From Streptomyces tanashiensis (lineage in GTDB: Bacteria > Actinomycetota > Actinomycetes > Streptomycetales > Streptomycetaceae): DNA of 64,000 nucleotides. Made by a program: the position numbers and the translations under genes. Numbering within the stretch: the first letter of the stretch is position 1; every line of letters begins with the position of its first letter. The DNA is taken from positions 44,499 through 108,498 of the forward strand of contig NZ_BMRZ01000023.1 in NCBI RefSeq assembly GCF_014648895.1, in the 5' to 3' direction. The notes below the pieces were generated by a model. That model searched no databases and had not been told where the DNA came from. It saw only the letters and a program-made list of their open reading frames with translations. This document shows positions 1 to 9,185 of this stretch, one piece after another.

Positions 1-8
1 TCTGGGGC

Positions 9-3000
9 ATGATGAACGACCACGGCAAGGCCGAGGCGCGCGAACGCAGCCTCAGGGTCGCCGCCGCCTCCCTCGTCGCCGCCCTCAGCCCCCGCGAGGT
101 CGCCGGAGCGGTCGAGACGGCCTCCGCCACCCTCTTCGGCCCCGGCACCTCCCACCGGGTCCTCCTCCTCACCCGGGACCGCCGAGAGGGCCTCACCGCC
201 GTGGCCACCGCGGAGCACCCCTGGAGCTGCCGCACCGACGAGCTGATCAGGCCCCGCGGCACCGACTGGCCCGACATGGTCGCCGAGGGCGCCCGGCTGC
301 TCCCGCTGACCCGGCTCGACCCTTCCGTCGCCGCCGAGATCACGCCCGAGACCCACGTCCTGCTCTGCCCCCTGGAGCTCCAGACCCCGGCGGGACGCGA
401 ACCGCTGCTCGGCGTCCTCCTCCTCGGAGGGCCCGAGAAGAAGCTCCAGGAGATCTCGGGCCCCGCCCAGTCCCTCGCCTCCCAGGCCGCCCTGGCCCTC
501 GAACGCTTCGGTCTCAGTGAGGAGGTCAACCGCCGCACCAGCGAGGCCTACTTCCGCACCCTCGTGCACAACACCTCGGACGTCATCCTGATCGTCGACG
601 ACGACGACACCGTCCGGTACGCCAGCCCCTCCGCCGAGTCCGTGTTCGGCCGCTCCCTCCTCCCGGGCACCCCCCTCGCCGACCTCCTCAGCCCCGCCGA
701 CACGGCGAGCGCCCTGCGCCTCGTCGCCGACGCGCGGGCCCGCGGCGCCGCCGACGCGCGGGACGACTGGAAGCTGCTGCACGGCGGCTCCGACGAGCTG
801 GAGGTCGAGGTCCGGTGCAGCAACCTGCGCGACGAGCGCACCGTCCACGGCCTCGTCCTCACCCTCCGGGACGTGACCGAGCAGCGGAAACTGGAACGGG
901 AACTGACCCACCGGGCGTTCCACGACTCCCTCACCGGGCTCCCCAACCGCGTCCTGCTCCTCGAACGCATCGAGCGGGCACTGCTCCGAGGCCGCCGTGA
1001 GTCCACCCTGACCTGCATGCTCTTCGTCGACCTCGACGACTTCAAGGTCGTCAACGACACCATGGGGCACTCCGTCGGGGACGAACTCCTCGTCGCGGTC
1101 GCCCGCCGCCTCACCTCGGTCCTGCGGCTCACCGACACCGCCGCCCGGCTCGGCGGCGACGAGTTCGCCGTCCTCATCGAGGGCGCCCGCGAGCCCCGGG
1201 ACGCCGAGGCCCTCGCGGCCGAGATCGTGCACACCCTCAGCCAGCCGTTCCACCTCACCGACGGCGCCGTCTCCGTGTCGACGAGCGTCGGGATCGCCAC
1301 CGTCCTCGACAGCGCGCACGCGGAGGAGCTCCTCGGCCACGCCGACCTGGCCCTGTACGCGGCCAAGGCCGCCGGCAAGAAGCGGTGGCGGCTCTTCCAC
1401 CCCGAGCTGCACTCGCGGCTCGTCGCCCGCCACGAGCTCCAGGCGGGCATGGACACGGCCATCGCCGACCACGCCTTCGCGCTGCGCTACCAGCCGATCG
1501 TCGAGGTGGACGGCGGCGCCCCGGCCGGACTCGAAGCGCTCATCCGCTGGCCGCACGCCCGGCGCGGCATGGTGCCGCCCGACCAGTTCATCACCCTGGC
1601 CGAGGAGAGCGGCCACATCATGCCGCTGGGCGCCTGGGTCCTCGAACACGCGGCCCTCGACATCGCCCGCTGGCAGCGCTCCCACCCCCGCCACACCCCG
1701 CTGCGGGCCAATGTGAACGTCTCCGCCCGGCAGTTCCGCGACCCCGGGTTCCTGGAGGAGGTGCGGCGCGCCCTCCACTCCTCCGGGCTCGCGCCCGGCT
1801 CGCTGGTCCTGGAGCTCACCGAGACCGTCCTCATGCGCCAGGACGCCCAGATCCGGACCACCATGGCCGCCCTCAAGGAGCTGGGCGTCGCCATCGCCAT
1901 CGACGACTTCGGCACCGGTTTCTCCTCACTCAGCTATCTGCGCGAGTTCCCCATCGACATCCTCAAGGTCGACAAGTCGTTCATCGACGACATCACGACC
2001 GACCCGCAGCAGGTGGCGCTCGTGGAGGGCATCGTGCGCATCGCCGACGTCCTCGGCCTCCAGGTCGTCGCCGAGGGCATCGAGCACGAGGAGCAGCGGT
2101 CGCTGCTCGCCGAGATGGGCTGCCGGTACGGGCAGGGCTACCTCTTCGCCCGCCCCATGACCGCCCACCAGGCCGAGTCCTATCTGCACCGCGCCCCGCC
2201 CGCCGCCACCCGGCCCGCCGCCCGTCCCCTCGTCCGGGTCGCGGGACCCGACCCGGCCGTCCGCGGTCTCCGGCCTCCGCGTGAGTCCCGCTGGCGCGAC
2301 CTGGAACACCTCCAGCGGACCAGCCTCATGTGCGACGCGGTCATCGACGAGGTCGAGGGCCGCCGGATCCGCGTCGGCGACGACTGGCTCGTCGACTTCG
2401 CCTCCTGCAACTACCTCGGCTTCGACCTCGAACCCGCCATCATCGAAGCGATCGAGCCCGAGGTCCGGCGCTGGGGCACCCACCCCAGCTGGTCCCGCCT
2501 CATCGGCAGCCCCCGGCTCTACCCCCGCATCGAGGAACGGCTCACCGAACTCCTCGGCGCCCCCGACACCCTGCTGCTGCCCACCATCACCCTCATCCAC
2601 CAGTCCGTCATCCCGCTCCTCGCCGGCACCGGACAGGTCTTCGTCGAGGCGCAGGCCCACCGCACCGTGTACGACGGCTGCGTCGGCGCCCGGGGACAGG
2701 GCGCCGAGATCCACCGCTTCCGCGCCGACCGGCCGGACGAGCTGGCGGCGCTGCTGCGCGGCGCGCCCGGCGACGCCGGCCGGCTCGTCTGCATGGACGG
2801 CGTCAACAGCATGACCGGCAACTTCCCCGACCTGCCCGTCCTGGCACGGATATGCCGGGAGAACGGCGCCCTGCTCTACGTCGACGACGCCCACGGCTTC
2901 GGAGTCATCGGGGAGCGCCGAGCCGGCGAGAGCAGCCCGTACGGCTCGCGCGGCAACAGCATCGTCCGCCACCTCGGCGAGACCTACGACAACCTGGTCC

Positions 3001-3533
3001 TGGTCGGCGGCTTCTCCAAGGCCTTCTCCTCGCTGCTCGCCTTCCTCGCCGTACCGAAGTGGCTCAAGGACCACCTCAAGGTGGCGGCGGCCCCCTACCT
3101 GTACTCGGGGCCCTCTCCGACCGCCTCGCTCGCCACCGCCCTCGCCGGACTCGACCTCAACGACGAGCGCGGGGACGAGATCAGGGCCCGCCTGTACCGC
3201 ATGACGGCCCGCGTCCTGGCCCATCTGCGGAGCCTGGGCATCGCCACCCCCAACACGGACGGCCTGCCCATCATCGAGATCCCGCTCGGCGACGCCGAGG
3301 ACCTCGACGCCGTCGCCACGTTCCTCTGGGAGCACGGCATCTACGTCACGCTCGCGTCCTACCCGCTCGTCCCGCGCGACCGGGTCGGCTTCCGCATCCA
3401 GATCACCGCCGCCAACACCGACGAGGAGATCGAACAGCTGTGCGCCGCCCTCACGGAGCTCGCCGCGCGTTTCGCCCTGCAGCCCGCCACGGCCACCCCG
3501 GCCGTCGCGGCGGGCCGGCCCGCGGAGGACTGA
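9..3533 (+). CDS. GAF-PAS-GGDEF-EAL protein fused to PLP-dependent alpha-oxoamine synthase
   Basis: This 1174-residue protein has five modules. Residues about 1-175 look GAF-like, about 180-295 are PAS, about 300-465 GGDEF, about 475-715 EAL and about 760-1165 a fold-type I PLP enzyme of the alpha-oxoamine synthase family (KBL, AONS, SPT, CqsA). The GGDEF motif is intact near residue 382 with an RxxD product-inhibition site five residues before it. The EAL domain keeps LEALIRW (near 506), NVSARQF, ELTET, DDFGTG, KVDKSF and YGQGYLFARPM. Both cyclic di-GMP synthesis and hydrolysis are therefore possible. The C-terminal domain has DDAHGFG and GGFSKAFSS, whose Lys1004 should bind PLP. Such enzymes condense an amino acid with an acyl-CoA. 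No membrane segment is obvious. The stop overlaps the next start (TGATG). The ATG at 12 or a start before base 1 is also possible because the frame is open to the window edge. Confidence 0.9.
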   Translation: MMNDHGKAEARERSLRVAAASLVAALSPREVAGAVETASATLFGPGTSHRVLLLTRDRREGLTAVATAEHPWSCRTDELIRPRGTDWPDMVAEGARLLPLTRLDPSVAAEITPETHVLLCPLELQTPAGREPLLGVLLLGGPEKKLQEISGPAQSLASQAALALERFGLSEEVNRRTSEAYFRTLVHNTSDVILIVDDDDTVRYASPSAESVFGRSLLPGTPLADLLSPADTASALRLVADARARGAADARDDWKLLHGGSDELEVEVRCSNLRDERTVHGLVLTLRDVTEQRKLERELTHRAFHDSLTGLPNRVLLLERIERALLRGRRESTLTCMLFVDLDDFKVVNDTMGHSVGDELLVAVARRLTSVLRLTDTAARLGGDEFAVLIEGAREPRDAEALAAEIVHTLSQPFHLTDGAVSVSTSVGIATVLDSAHAEELLGHADLALYAAKAAGKKRWRLFHPELHSRLVARHELQAGMDTAIADHAFALRYQPIVEVDGGAPAGLEALIRWPHARRGMVPPDQFITLAEESGHIMPLGAWVLEHAALDIARWQRSHPRHTPLRANVNVSARQFRDPGFLEEVRRALHSSGLAPGSLVLELTETVLMRQDAQIRTTMAALKELGVAIAIDDFGTGFSSLSYLREFPIDILKVDKSFIDDITTDPQQVALVEGIVRIADVLGLQVVAEGIEHEEQRSLLAEMGCRYGQGYLFARPMTAHQAESYLHRAPPAATRPAARPLVRVAGPDPAVRGLRPPRESRWRDLEHLQRTSLMCDAVIDEVEGRRIRVGDDWLVDFASCNYLGFDLEPAIIEAIEPEVRRWGTHPSWSRLIGSPRLYPRIEERLTELLGAPDTLLLPTITLIHQSVIPLLAGTGQVFVEAQAHRTVYDGCVGARGQGAEIHRFRADRPDELAALLRGAPGDAGRLVCMDGVNSMTGNFPDLPVLARICRENGALLYVDDAHGFGVIGERRAGESSPYGSRGNSIVRHLGETYDNLVLVGGFSKAFSSLLAFLAVPKWLKDHLKVAAAPYLYSGPSPTASLATALAGLDLNDERGDEIRARLYRMTARVLAHLRSLGIATPNTDGLPIIEIPLGDAEDLDAVATFLWEHGIYVTLASYPLVPRDRVGFRIQITAANTDEEIEQLCAALTELAARFALQPATATPAVAAGRPAED

Positions 3534-4324
3534 TGGACCGGACCCCGCCGAGCCCGCCACCGGCGGGCCGGATACGCCGCAACCGGGACGCCGACTGGAA
3601 CGCCTGGCCCGTCGACGACTACCTCGCCGAGAACTACCGCAGACTCCACCCCTGCGACATCGGCGTCATCCGCCACCACGCCGCCGTCTACCGGCGCTTC
3701 CCCCCGGACAGCCTCGCCCGCACCCTGGAACTCGGCGCCGGCCCCAATCTGTACCCGCTGATGCTCGCCGGCGCCGCGAGCCGCGGCATCGACGCCGTCG
3801 AACCCAGCGCCGCCAGCGTGCGCTACCTGCGCGAACAGCTCGACCACGGCATCGACGACAGCTGGCGGCCCTTCTACGCCCTGTGCCGTTCCCTCGACCC
3901 CGACCTCCCCGCCGAGTACGCGGAGGCGCTCCGCCGGGTGCGGGTGGTCCGGGGCACCGCCGACGACCTGGCCCCCGGCGCCTACGACCTCGCCTCGATG
4001 AACTTCGTCGCCGAGAGCGTCACCGAGGACTTCGGCGAGTTCACCGCCGTCTGCGACGCCTTCGTCCGCGCCGTCCGACCCGGCGGTACGCTCCTCGCCG
4101 CGTTCATGGAACGCATGCCGAGCTACCGGATCGGCACCGGACCGGTCTGGCCCGCCTGCCCCGTCGACGAGACCGCGCTGCGGGCCGTGTTCGTCCCCCG
4201 CACCACCGGATTGCGGGTCGTCCGGCTCGCGAAGGACCGCACCCTGCCCGAGTACGGGGACACGGGGGTCCTGCTGCTCACCGCCGAACGGCCGGGCACT
4301 CCCGCGCCGCCGGTTCAGGGGTGA
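3533..4324 (+). CDS. SAM-dependent methyltransferase, coupled to the GGDEF-EAL-synthase
   Basis: A 263-residue class I methyltransferase. The SAM-binding glycine motif LELGAGPNLYP is near residue 65, an acidic strand end follows (DAVEPSAAS), and a later DLASMNFVAES segment matches motif IV, with RPGGTLLAAF as the post-motif strand. Overall layout resembles the NNMT/PNMT/TEMT-like small-molecule methyltransferases rather than RNA or protein methylases; this is an inference. Its ATG shares one base with the upstream TGA, so it is almost certainly translated together with the fusion protein and may methylate that enzyme's product. The 3 prime end overlaps the convergent hydrolase gene by 10 bases. 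Confidence 0.85.
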   Translation: MDRTPPSPPPAGRIRRNRDADWNAWPVDDYLAENYRRLHPCDIGVIRHHAAVYRRFPPDSLARTLELGAGPNLYPLMLAGAASRGIDAVEPSAASVRYLREQLDHGIDDSWRPFYALCRSLDPDLPAEYAEALRRVRVVRGTADDLAPGAYDLASMNFVAESVTEDFGEFTAVCDAFVRAVRPGGTLLAAFMERMPSYRIGTGPVWPACPVDETALRAVFVPRTTGLRVVRLAKDRTLPEYGDTGVLLLTAERPGTPAPPVQG

Positions 4325-5586
4325 CGCCGGATCGTCTCCGCGTAGTCCGCGAGCGAGGAGCCGGGCGTCCCGTCGTACAGCTGCCGGTCGAAGGCCCACA
4401 TCATGCCTTCGAGACCGCAGGAGGCCATCTGCCGGTACGCCGTCTCCGTCACCCCCTCGTAGTACGGGGCGATCTGCGGCCCCGCGCTCTCCCCCGCGAT
4501 CCGGCTGAAGCCGGCGCTCCGGGCCACCGCCACCACCCAGCGCGCCGAGGACCAGTCGCGCACCGCCGCGTCGTCGGGCGCCGTGACGTCGACCCGGGCG
4601 TCGCCGGGCACGCAGCCGTTGTCCCGGGGGGCGCCCGTGCCGTCCACCAGGGCGGTGGTCACGATCCGTACCGTGTCCCGGTGCGCGACCAGTCCGAGCG
4701 TCAGGAAGAAGCCCGTGCCGCTGCCGACGAGCCGGATCGACGGCGTGCCGACGAGCCGGGCGTCGAGGGCCGCACGCAGGTCCGAGGGGTAGAACCCGGA
4801 GCCCGGCACCAGGATCTTGAGCTGTCCCCGGTACCCGAGCGAGGTGTAGAGGCCGAGCTGCCAGTTCACGGCCCCGGCGAGGGCTCCCGCGTACCACTCG
4901 TACCAGCGGGACACGTCCTCCCGGGTGAAGGAACGCCCGTGGTACGTGCGCTCGCCGGGCCGCCATCCCGGGAACGGGGAGCTCGCCTGCGCATGGCTGT
5001 CGTACGCCCAGAACTCCGCCCGTCCCTCGCTCTCCGACTGCGGTGCCGGGTAGGCGAACTCGCCGTTCTCGTTGACGCCGACGCGCACGGCCCAGAAGTT
5101 GCCGAGGCCGATCAGCCGGTCCACCGCGCGCGCGTAGCCGGCGATGTGCTCCCGCACGGGCTCGCTGAACACGATGTTCGGCATGGTGGACCGCCCGCCG
5201 AACTGGTTGATGTAGACCGACTCCGGGAAGGCGTCCGGCAGCCAGGACGGCGGATGGTTGAGCCCCAGACCGGCCTCGACGCGCAGTCCCGCGTCACGGA
5301 AGGCGTCGAGCCGGTCCCGTACCTCGCGCGCGTACTCCTCGTCGTACACGCCCTGCTCCGGTTCGAACCTGCCCCAGTCGATCTGCAGGTGCGCGACCCT
5401 GATGCCGTGCTCGTACTCGGTGCCCGCCCGGTCCTGATCGGTCTGGAGGGTGCCGTACCAGTACCGCTCCGGCGGCGGATCCTCGCGCCGCAGCCCCCCG
5501 AACGCCCCCACGAGCAGCAGGAGTACCGCGAGGACCACGAGCGCGGTCGGCCCGCCGCGGGCCCGCGGCGGCCACGGCCCCGTCAT
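4315..5586 (-). CDS. Membrane-anchored GH42-like glycoside hydrolase
   Basis: A 423-residue protein with a short basic N-terminus and one hydrophobic helix (residues about 13-30), followed by an extracellular TIM-barrel-like domain. Features of clan A glycosidases (GH42/GH35-like) are visible: QIDWGRFEPEQG early, NHPPSWLPDAFP, and GVNENGEFAYP in which Glu173 or Glu176 could be the acid/base. The second carboxylate cannot be assigned with confidence. It is the last gene of the minus-strand glycan block; its ATG overlaps the TGA of the upstream glycosyltransferase by 4 bases. A role in trimming or turning over the surface glycan made by the same operon is inferred. It could also be a non-catalytic carbohydrate-binding barrel. 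Confidence 0.75.
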   Translation of the reverse strand: MTGPWPPRARGGPTALVVLAVLLLLVGAFGGLRREDPPPERYWYGTLQTDQDRAGTEYEHGIRVAHLQIDWGRFEPEQGVYDEEYAREVRDRLDAFRDAGLRVEAGLGLNHPPSWLPDAFPESVYINQFGGRSTMPNIVFSEPVREHIAGYARAVDRLIGLGNFWAVRVGVNENGEFAYPAPQSESEGRAEFWAYDSHAQASSPFPGWRPGERTYHGRSFTREDVSRWYEWYAGALAGAVNWQLGLYTSLGYRGQLKILVPGSGFYPSDLRAALDARLVGTPSIRLVGSGTGFFLTLGLVAHRDTVRIVTTALVDGTGAPRDNGCVPGDARVDVTAPDDAAVRDWSSARWVVAVARSAGFSRIAGESAGPQIAPYYEGVTETAYRQMASCGLEGMMWAFDRQLYDGTPGSSLADYAETIRRHP

Positions 5587-6677
5587 GACAGCAGCTCCCG
5601 GTAGAGCGCGCCGTACCGCGCGGCGAACGGCTCGGGACCGAAGTGGTCCTCGACCAGGGCCCGGCCCCGCTCCGCGAGCATGTCCCAGGAGCGCGGCTGG
5701 CCGAGCAGCCACGCCAACTGCTGTCCGGTGCGGCGCCCGTCGCCCGCCGGGGCCCGCAGCACGGCGTGGCCGAAGTCGGCGAACTGGGGGAGGTCGCTGA
5801 GGATCGAGGGCCGTCCCGAGGCCAGCGCCTGGAGCACGGTCAGCGGGATGTCCGCCTTCCCGCCGAGTACGGCCGGCGGGAACAGCAGCACCTGGACGGA
5901 GGCCAGCAGGGCGTGCATGTCGTCGACGTACCCGAGCACCTCGACGTCGGTCAGCCCGGCGGCGCCGGCCCGCTCCCGAAGCGCCGCGTCGAGGGCCGCG
6001 GTGTCCTGCCCGGGCCGTCCCCGCATCGCCAGCACCAGCCGGAACCTGGCCCCTTCGTCGTGGGCCTCCGCCGCCGCCTCGATCGCGGTCTCCGCCCCGC
6101 CGTGCCGATCGTGGTGTCCGGCGAACAGGACGGTGGGGACACCCTCGGGGCGCGGCAGGTACGGCCACTCGTCGAGGCCGATCATGGGCGGGACGACGCG
6201 GACGTCGCCGAAGTCGGCGGCCCGCAGCCGGCGGGCCATCGACTCGGACAGGGCGACCGTGGTCCCCAGGGGCCGGGTGTGCCGGAGGTAGCGGTTGTCC
6301 ATCACGCCGGGCACGGTGTGCACGACCGGCCGTCCGCCGATGAGCAGCGGGCGGAGCCAGGAGAAGGCCGGGAAGGTGCGGCCGATGGTCAGGAAGGCGT
6401 GCACGAGGTCGACCCGGCGGGCGAACAGGGCTCCGGCGAGCGCGGACTGCACCCGCTCGGGGATGTGCGGCACGCCGTCCCGGGAGAGGACGCGGACCGG
6501 TCGTCCCCGTTCCGGAGCGGCCTGCCGGCCCCTCGGCCACTGGGTGAACCACACGAACTCCACACCGGGCAGCGCGTCGAGGACATCGGAGGCCAGCCGC
6601 ACGTCACAGCCCTCCGACCCGTCCAGCGGACTGCTGGTCAGGAGCAGGACACGGGGCCGCCGCTCACCGTGGCGCAT
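5583..6677 (-). CDS. GT4-family glycosyltransferase
   Basis: A 364-residue GT-B fold enzyme. The N-terminal half starts with RPRVLLLTSSPLDGSEGCDVR and the C-terminal half carries VPTVLFAGHHDRHGG, EVLGYVDDMHALLASVQVLLFPP and a PLTVLQALASGRP segment that corresponds to the E-x7-E nucleotide-sugar region of GT4, although the first glutamate is not conserved. It probably transfers a sugar from a nucleotide donor on the cytoplasmic side. It overlaps the upstream membrane glycosyltransferase gene by 14 bases and the downstream hydrolase gene by 4, so it is part of the coupled operon. Donor and acceptor cannot be read from sequence. Confidence 0.85.
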   Translation of the reverse strand: MRHGERRPRVLLLTSSPLDGSEGCDVRLASDVLDALPGVEFVWFTQWPRGRQAAPERGRPVRVLSRDGVPHIPERVQSALAGALFARRVDLVHAFLTIGRTFPAFSWLRPLLIGGRPVVHTVPGVMDNRYLRHTRPLGTTVALSESMARRLRAADFGDVRVVPPMIGLDEWPYLPRPEGVPTVLFAGHHDRHGGAETAIEAAAEAHDEGARFRLVLAMRGRPGQDTAALDAALRERAGAAGLTDVEVLGYVDDMHALLASVQVLLFPPAVLGGKADIPLTVLQALASGRPSILSDLPQFADFGHAVLRAPAGDGRRTGQQLAWLLGQPRSWDMLAERGRALVEDHFGPEPFAARYGALYRELLS

Positions 6678-8316
6678 CGGACACCTCCGCGGCGGCCGGT
6701 CCCGGCGCCGGGAGCAGCGGCCCGGTCACGGCGGAGCCGGGCACGACGAGGTGCGTGAGGTCCGGACCGGGCAGCGGCGAGGGCAGCCGGTACAGGGCCA
6801 GCGTGCCGTACATGGGCCCGTGGAAGGCGACCAGGGGCCGCAGCCCGTCCGTCAGCCGCCGCACCTCGGCCAGGGAGGAACGGCCGTAGCCCTGCTCGAT
6901 GACCCGCCACGGCACGACCAGGTAGTCGGCGTCCGCCGCGGCCCGCTCGCCGGGCGTCACCCAGTGGCCGAGCCGGTAGGTGCCGTCGAAGACCCAGCTC
7001 GTCACGCCCCGGGTCCGCTGTCCGTCGACCGTGACGATGCCGCTGCCCGCCGGCACGTGCGTGAGCGCGTACACCCGGAGGCGTTCGAAGCCGTCGTCGG
7101 GTGTCCACCGGTTCTTCGCGTACACGGCGGCGGGCGTGGCGAGCACGGCGAGCAGGACACCGCCGGCCAGGACGCGCAGTCCGAGGCGGTGCCGGGAAGG
7201 CACCGGCACGGTCACCGCGAGCGCCACCAGGTTCGGTACGAAGAGCAGGTAGAGGGCCTGTTCCTCCAGGGTCCCGATGGCCAGCGCGTACCCGAGGGTG
7301 ACGATCGCGGAGGCGTGGAAGAGGGTGAGGAGCCGGTACACGGGCTCCTTGCGCCGCCACAGCAGCACCAGGGCCACCGGGGTGAGGGCGAGCAGCAGGT
7401 AGGTGCCCGCGTAGTCCGGGAGTTCGGCGAGGAGCCGGCCGGTGAGCGAGGGCGTGCCCTCCGCGTTGAATCCGGTCTCCTGCACCACCCCGGCGAGCCG
7501 CCGCACCCCGGCCGTCTTCGCCTCCCAGAACTCGTCGAAGTGCCCGAAGCCGGCGACGAGCGCCACGTACACGGCGTACGACAGCACCGTCACCGAGAGG
7601 GTCAGCGCCACCAGACGCCGGGGCGGGCCCCAGCGGAGGAGCAGGGCGGCGAGCAGCGGCAGCACGGTGATCAGGGTCGCGTGGTCCTTCGTCAGGACCG
7701 CGAGCCCGAGGAACAGACCGGCGAGCAGGGCCCGGGCGCGGGGCCGCGAGGGCGGATCCGCGCGGGCCAGTCCCACCAGGACCAGATAGCCGGCGAGGAT
7801 CCACATCATCGTGGCGGTCTCCAGGAGCACCCGGTCGTTCTGCCGGATGCAGAACTGGTCCAGGGCGAACACCAGCCCGGCGACCGCGCCCGCGCCGCGC
7901 GAGCGCACCCGGGCGACCAGGAACACGAGGAGGGCCGCGGTGACCCCGGCGAGCAGGGAGTTGAGCACCCGTGAGGAGTGCACGCCCGCGATGATGCCCG
8001 CGTGCTCGCCGACGAGCTTCGTCCAGCCCGCCTCCAGGTAGAAGTAGCCGGGCGGGTGGAGGAAGAACAGACCTTCGGAGGTACGGGGGAAGCCGCCCGC
8101 GGCGGCGCTCTCGCCGAGTTGCCGGTAGATCGGCTCGTCGATGAACACGTCGCCCGCCCGCGCGCTCTCCACCAGTCGCAGCGTCACCGTGAGCAGCGCC
8201 GCCACGGCCGCGTACACGAAGGCCGGCACCGGCCCGCGCGGCCCGCGCGGACGCGGGGACGCCGACGCCTGCGGTGTGGTCCTGGCGCGCGCACGGACGG
8301 TGTGGGGGACGGTCAC
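6664..8316 (-). CDS. GT39/PMT-like integral membrane glycosyltransferase
   Basis: A 550-residue polytopic membrane protein with at least nine hydrophobic stretches and a C-terminal soluble domain. The first loop has DVFIDEPIYRQLGES, the acidic pair expected in GT-C enzymes that use polyprenyl-phosphate sugars, followed by HPPGYFYLEAGW as in the ArnT/PMT superfamily. Such proteins transfer sugars outside the membrane from lipid-linked donors; the DPM1-like GT2 at 14927 could supply the donor. I chose the GTG at 8316 because it overlaps the upstream TGA (GTGA), the pattern used throughout this operon. Substrate unknown. Confidence 0.8.
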   Translation of the reverse strand: MTVPHTVRARARTTPQASASPRPRGPRGPVPAFVYAAVAALLTVTLRLVESARAGDVFIDEPIYRQLGESAAAGGFPRTSEGLFFLHPPGYFYLEAGWTKLVGEHAGIIAGVHSSRVLNSLLAGVTAALLVFLVARVRSRGAGAVAGLVFALDQFCIRQNDRVLLETATMMWILAGYLVLVGLARADPPSRPRARALLAGLFLGLAVLTKDHATLITVLPLLAALLLRWGPPRRLVALTLSVTVLSYAVYVALVAGFGHFDEFWEAKTAGVRRLAGVVQETGFNAEGTPSLTGRLLAELPDYAGTYLLLALTPVALVLLWRRKEPVYRLLTLFHASAIVTLGYALAIGTLEEQALYLLFVPNLVALAVTVPVPSRHRLGLRVLAGGVLLAVLATPAAVYAKNRWTPDDGFERLRVYALTHVPAGSGIVTVDGQRTRGVTSWVFDGTYRLGHWVTPGERAAADADYLVVPWRVIEQGYGRSSLAEVRRLTDGLRPLVAFHGPMYGTLALYRLPSPLPGPDLTHLVVPGSAVTGPLLPAPGPAAAEVSDAPR

Positions 8317-9185
8317 GGCACACCCCCGGCGGCCCGCGCCCGGGTGCCGGGCAGCCGGCCGGTGGTGCGGGGCACGGTCTCCGGACCGGCCTCGGGCAGC
8401 AGGTACACCTCGGGCGCGCAGGGGATGCGTCCGCCGGGGAAGAGCGCGTCGGCCTGCGTCCGGTAGCCCCGGATCAGTTCCGCCTTCCGGTCGAGGTTCC
8501 GCTCCCAGGCGCGGGCCACCAGCCGGTGCCGGCGGGTGAACTCCGTGTCGGCGGCGGACGTCTGGTTGTAGGGGAAGTCGCTGTAGTACACGACCCGGCG
8601 GCCGCTGCGCTCGGCGGCGGTGCGGACCAGGACGTGGTCGGCGTGCCCGCCCACGCCCAGCGGCGCGAGCACCAGGCCGCCGGAGCGGCTGGGCAGCAGC
8701 GCGTCGATGGTCTCCCCGACCACGCCCAGCGTCTCGGCGTCGTGCGCGGAGACCCGGCCCCGGGACAGGTGCAGCCGGTACGTCGGGTACACATGGGTCA
8801 GTTCGGGCAGCAGCCGGGCCAGGCGTCCGGTGCCCGGGCGGGGCCGCGGCAGCCGTCGGAACAGCCCGTCGACCAGGCCGACATGGCGCCAGTCGACGCC
8901 GAGCAGCTCCAGGACCCGCCGGTCCTCCGCGCGACGGTCGGCGAACAGCTGCTCCGCGTCCCCGGCCCGGGTCTGCTTCAGGTACTGCCGGGCGGAGAGG
9001 GTGTACGGCGGTGGCGCGGCCTCCGTGAACAGCGAGGCGACCGTCACCGGGGCCCGCCGCCCCGCCCAGCCGAGGAGCGCGCCGCAGGACAGGACGGCGT
9101 CGTCCAGGTGCGGCGAGAGTACGAGCATCGGGACACCGGAGCCGACGACGGTACGGACGAAACCGGTCAGCGGGTCGTCTGCCAT
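8313..9185 (-). CDS. PIG-L family zinc-dependent deacetylase
   Basis: A 290-residue LmbE/PIG-L enzyme. The metal-binding loop reads SPHLDDAVLSCG (a HLDD variant of the usual HPDD) and the second metal ligand segment is GVGGHADHVLV. This family removes acetyl groups from N-acetylglucosamine-type sugars, as in mycothiol, GPI and polysaccharide synthesis. Inside a glycosyltransferase operon it most likely de-N-acetylates a sugar of the glycan or its lipid-linked precursor. It overlaps the upstream kinase-GT fusion by 19 bases and the downstream GT39-like gene by 4. MshB or Mca roles seem unlikely given the location. Confidence 0.85.
   Translation of the reverse strand: MADDPLTGFVRTVVGSGVPMLVLSPHLDDAVLSCGALLGWAGRRAPVTVASLFTEAAPPPYTLSARQYLKQTRAGDAEQLFADRRAEDRRVLELLGVDWRHVGLVDGLFRRLPRPRPGTGRLARLLPELTHVYPTYRLHLSRGRVSAHDAETLGVVGETIDALLPSRSGGLVLAPLGVGGHADHVLVRTAAERSGRRVVYYSDFPYNQTSAADTEFTRRHRLVARAWERNLDRKAELIRGYRTQADALFPGGRIPCAPEVYLLPEAGPETVPRTTGRLPGTRARAAGGVP

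Noticed and set aside
1926..3560. 544-codon minus-strand frame opposite the PLP domain
   Set aside because: Shadow of the conserved alpha-oxoamine synthase coding sequence.
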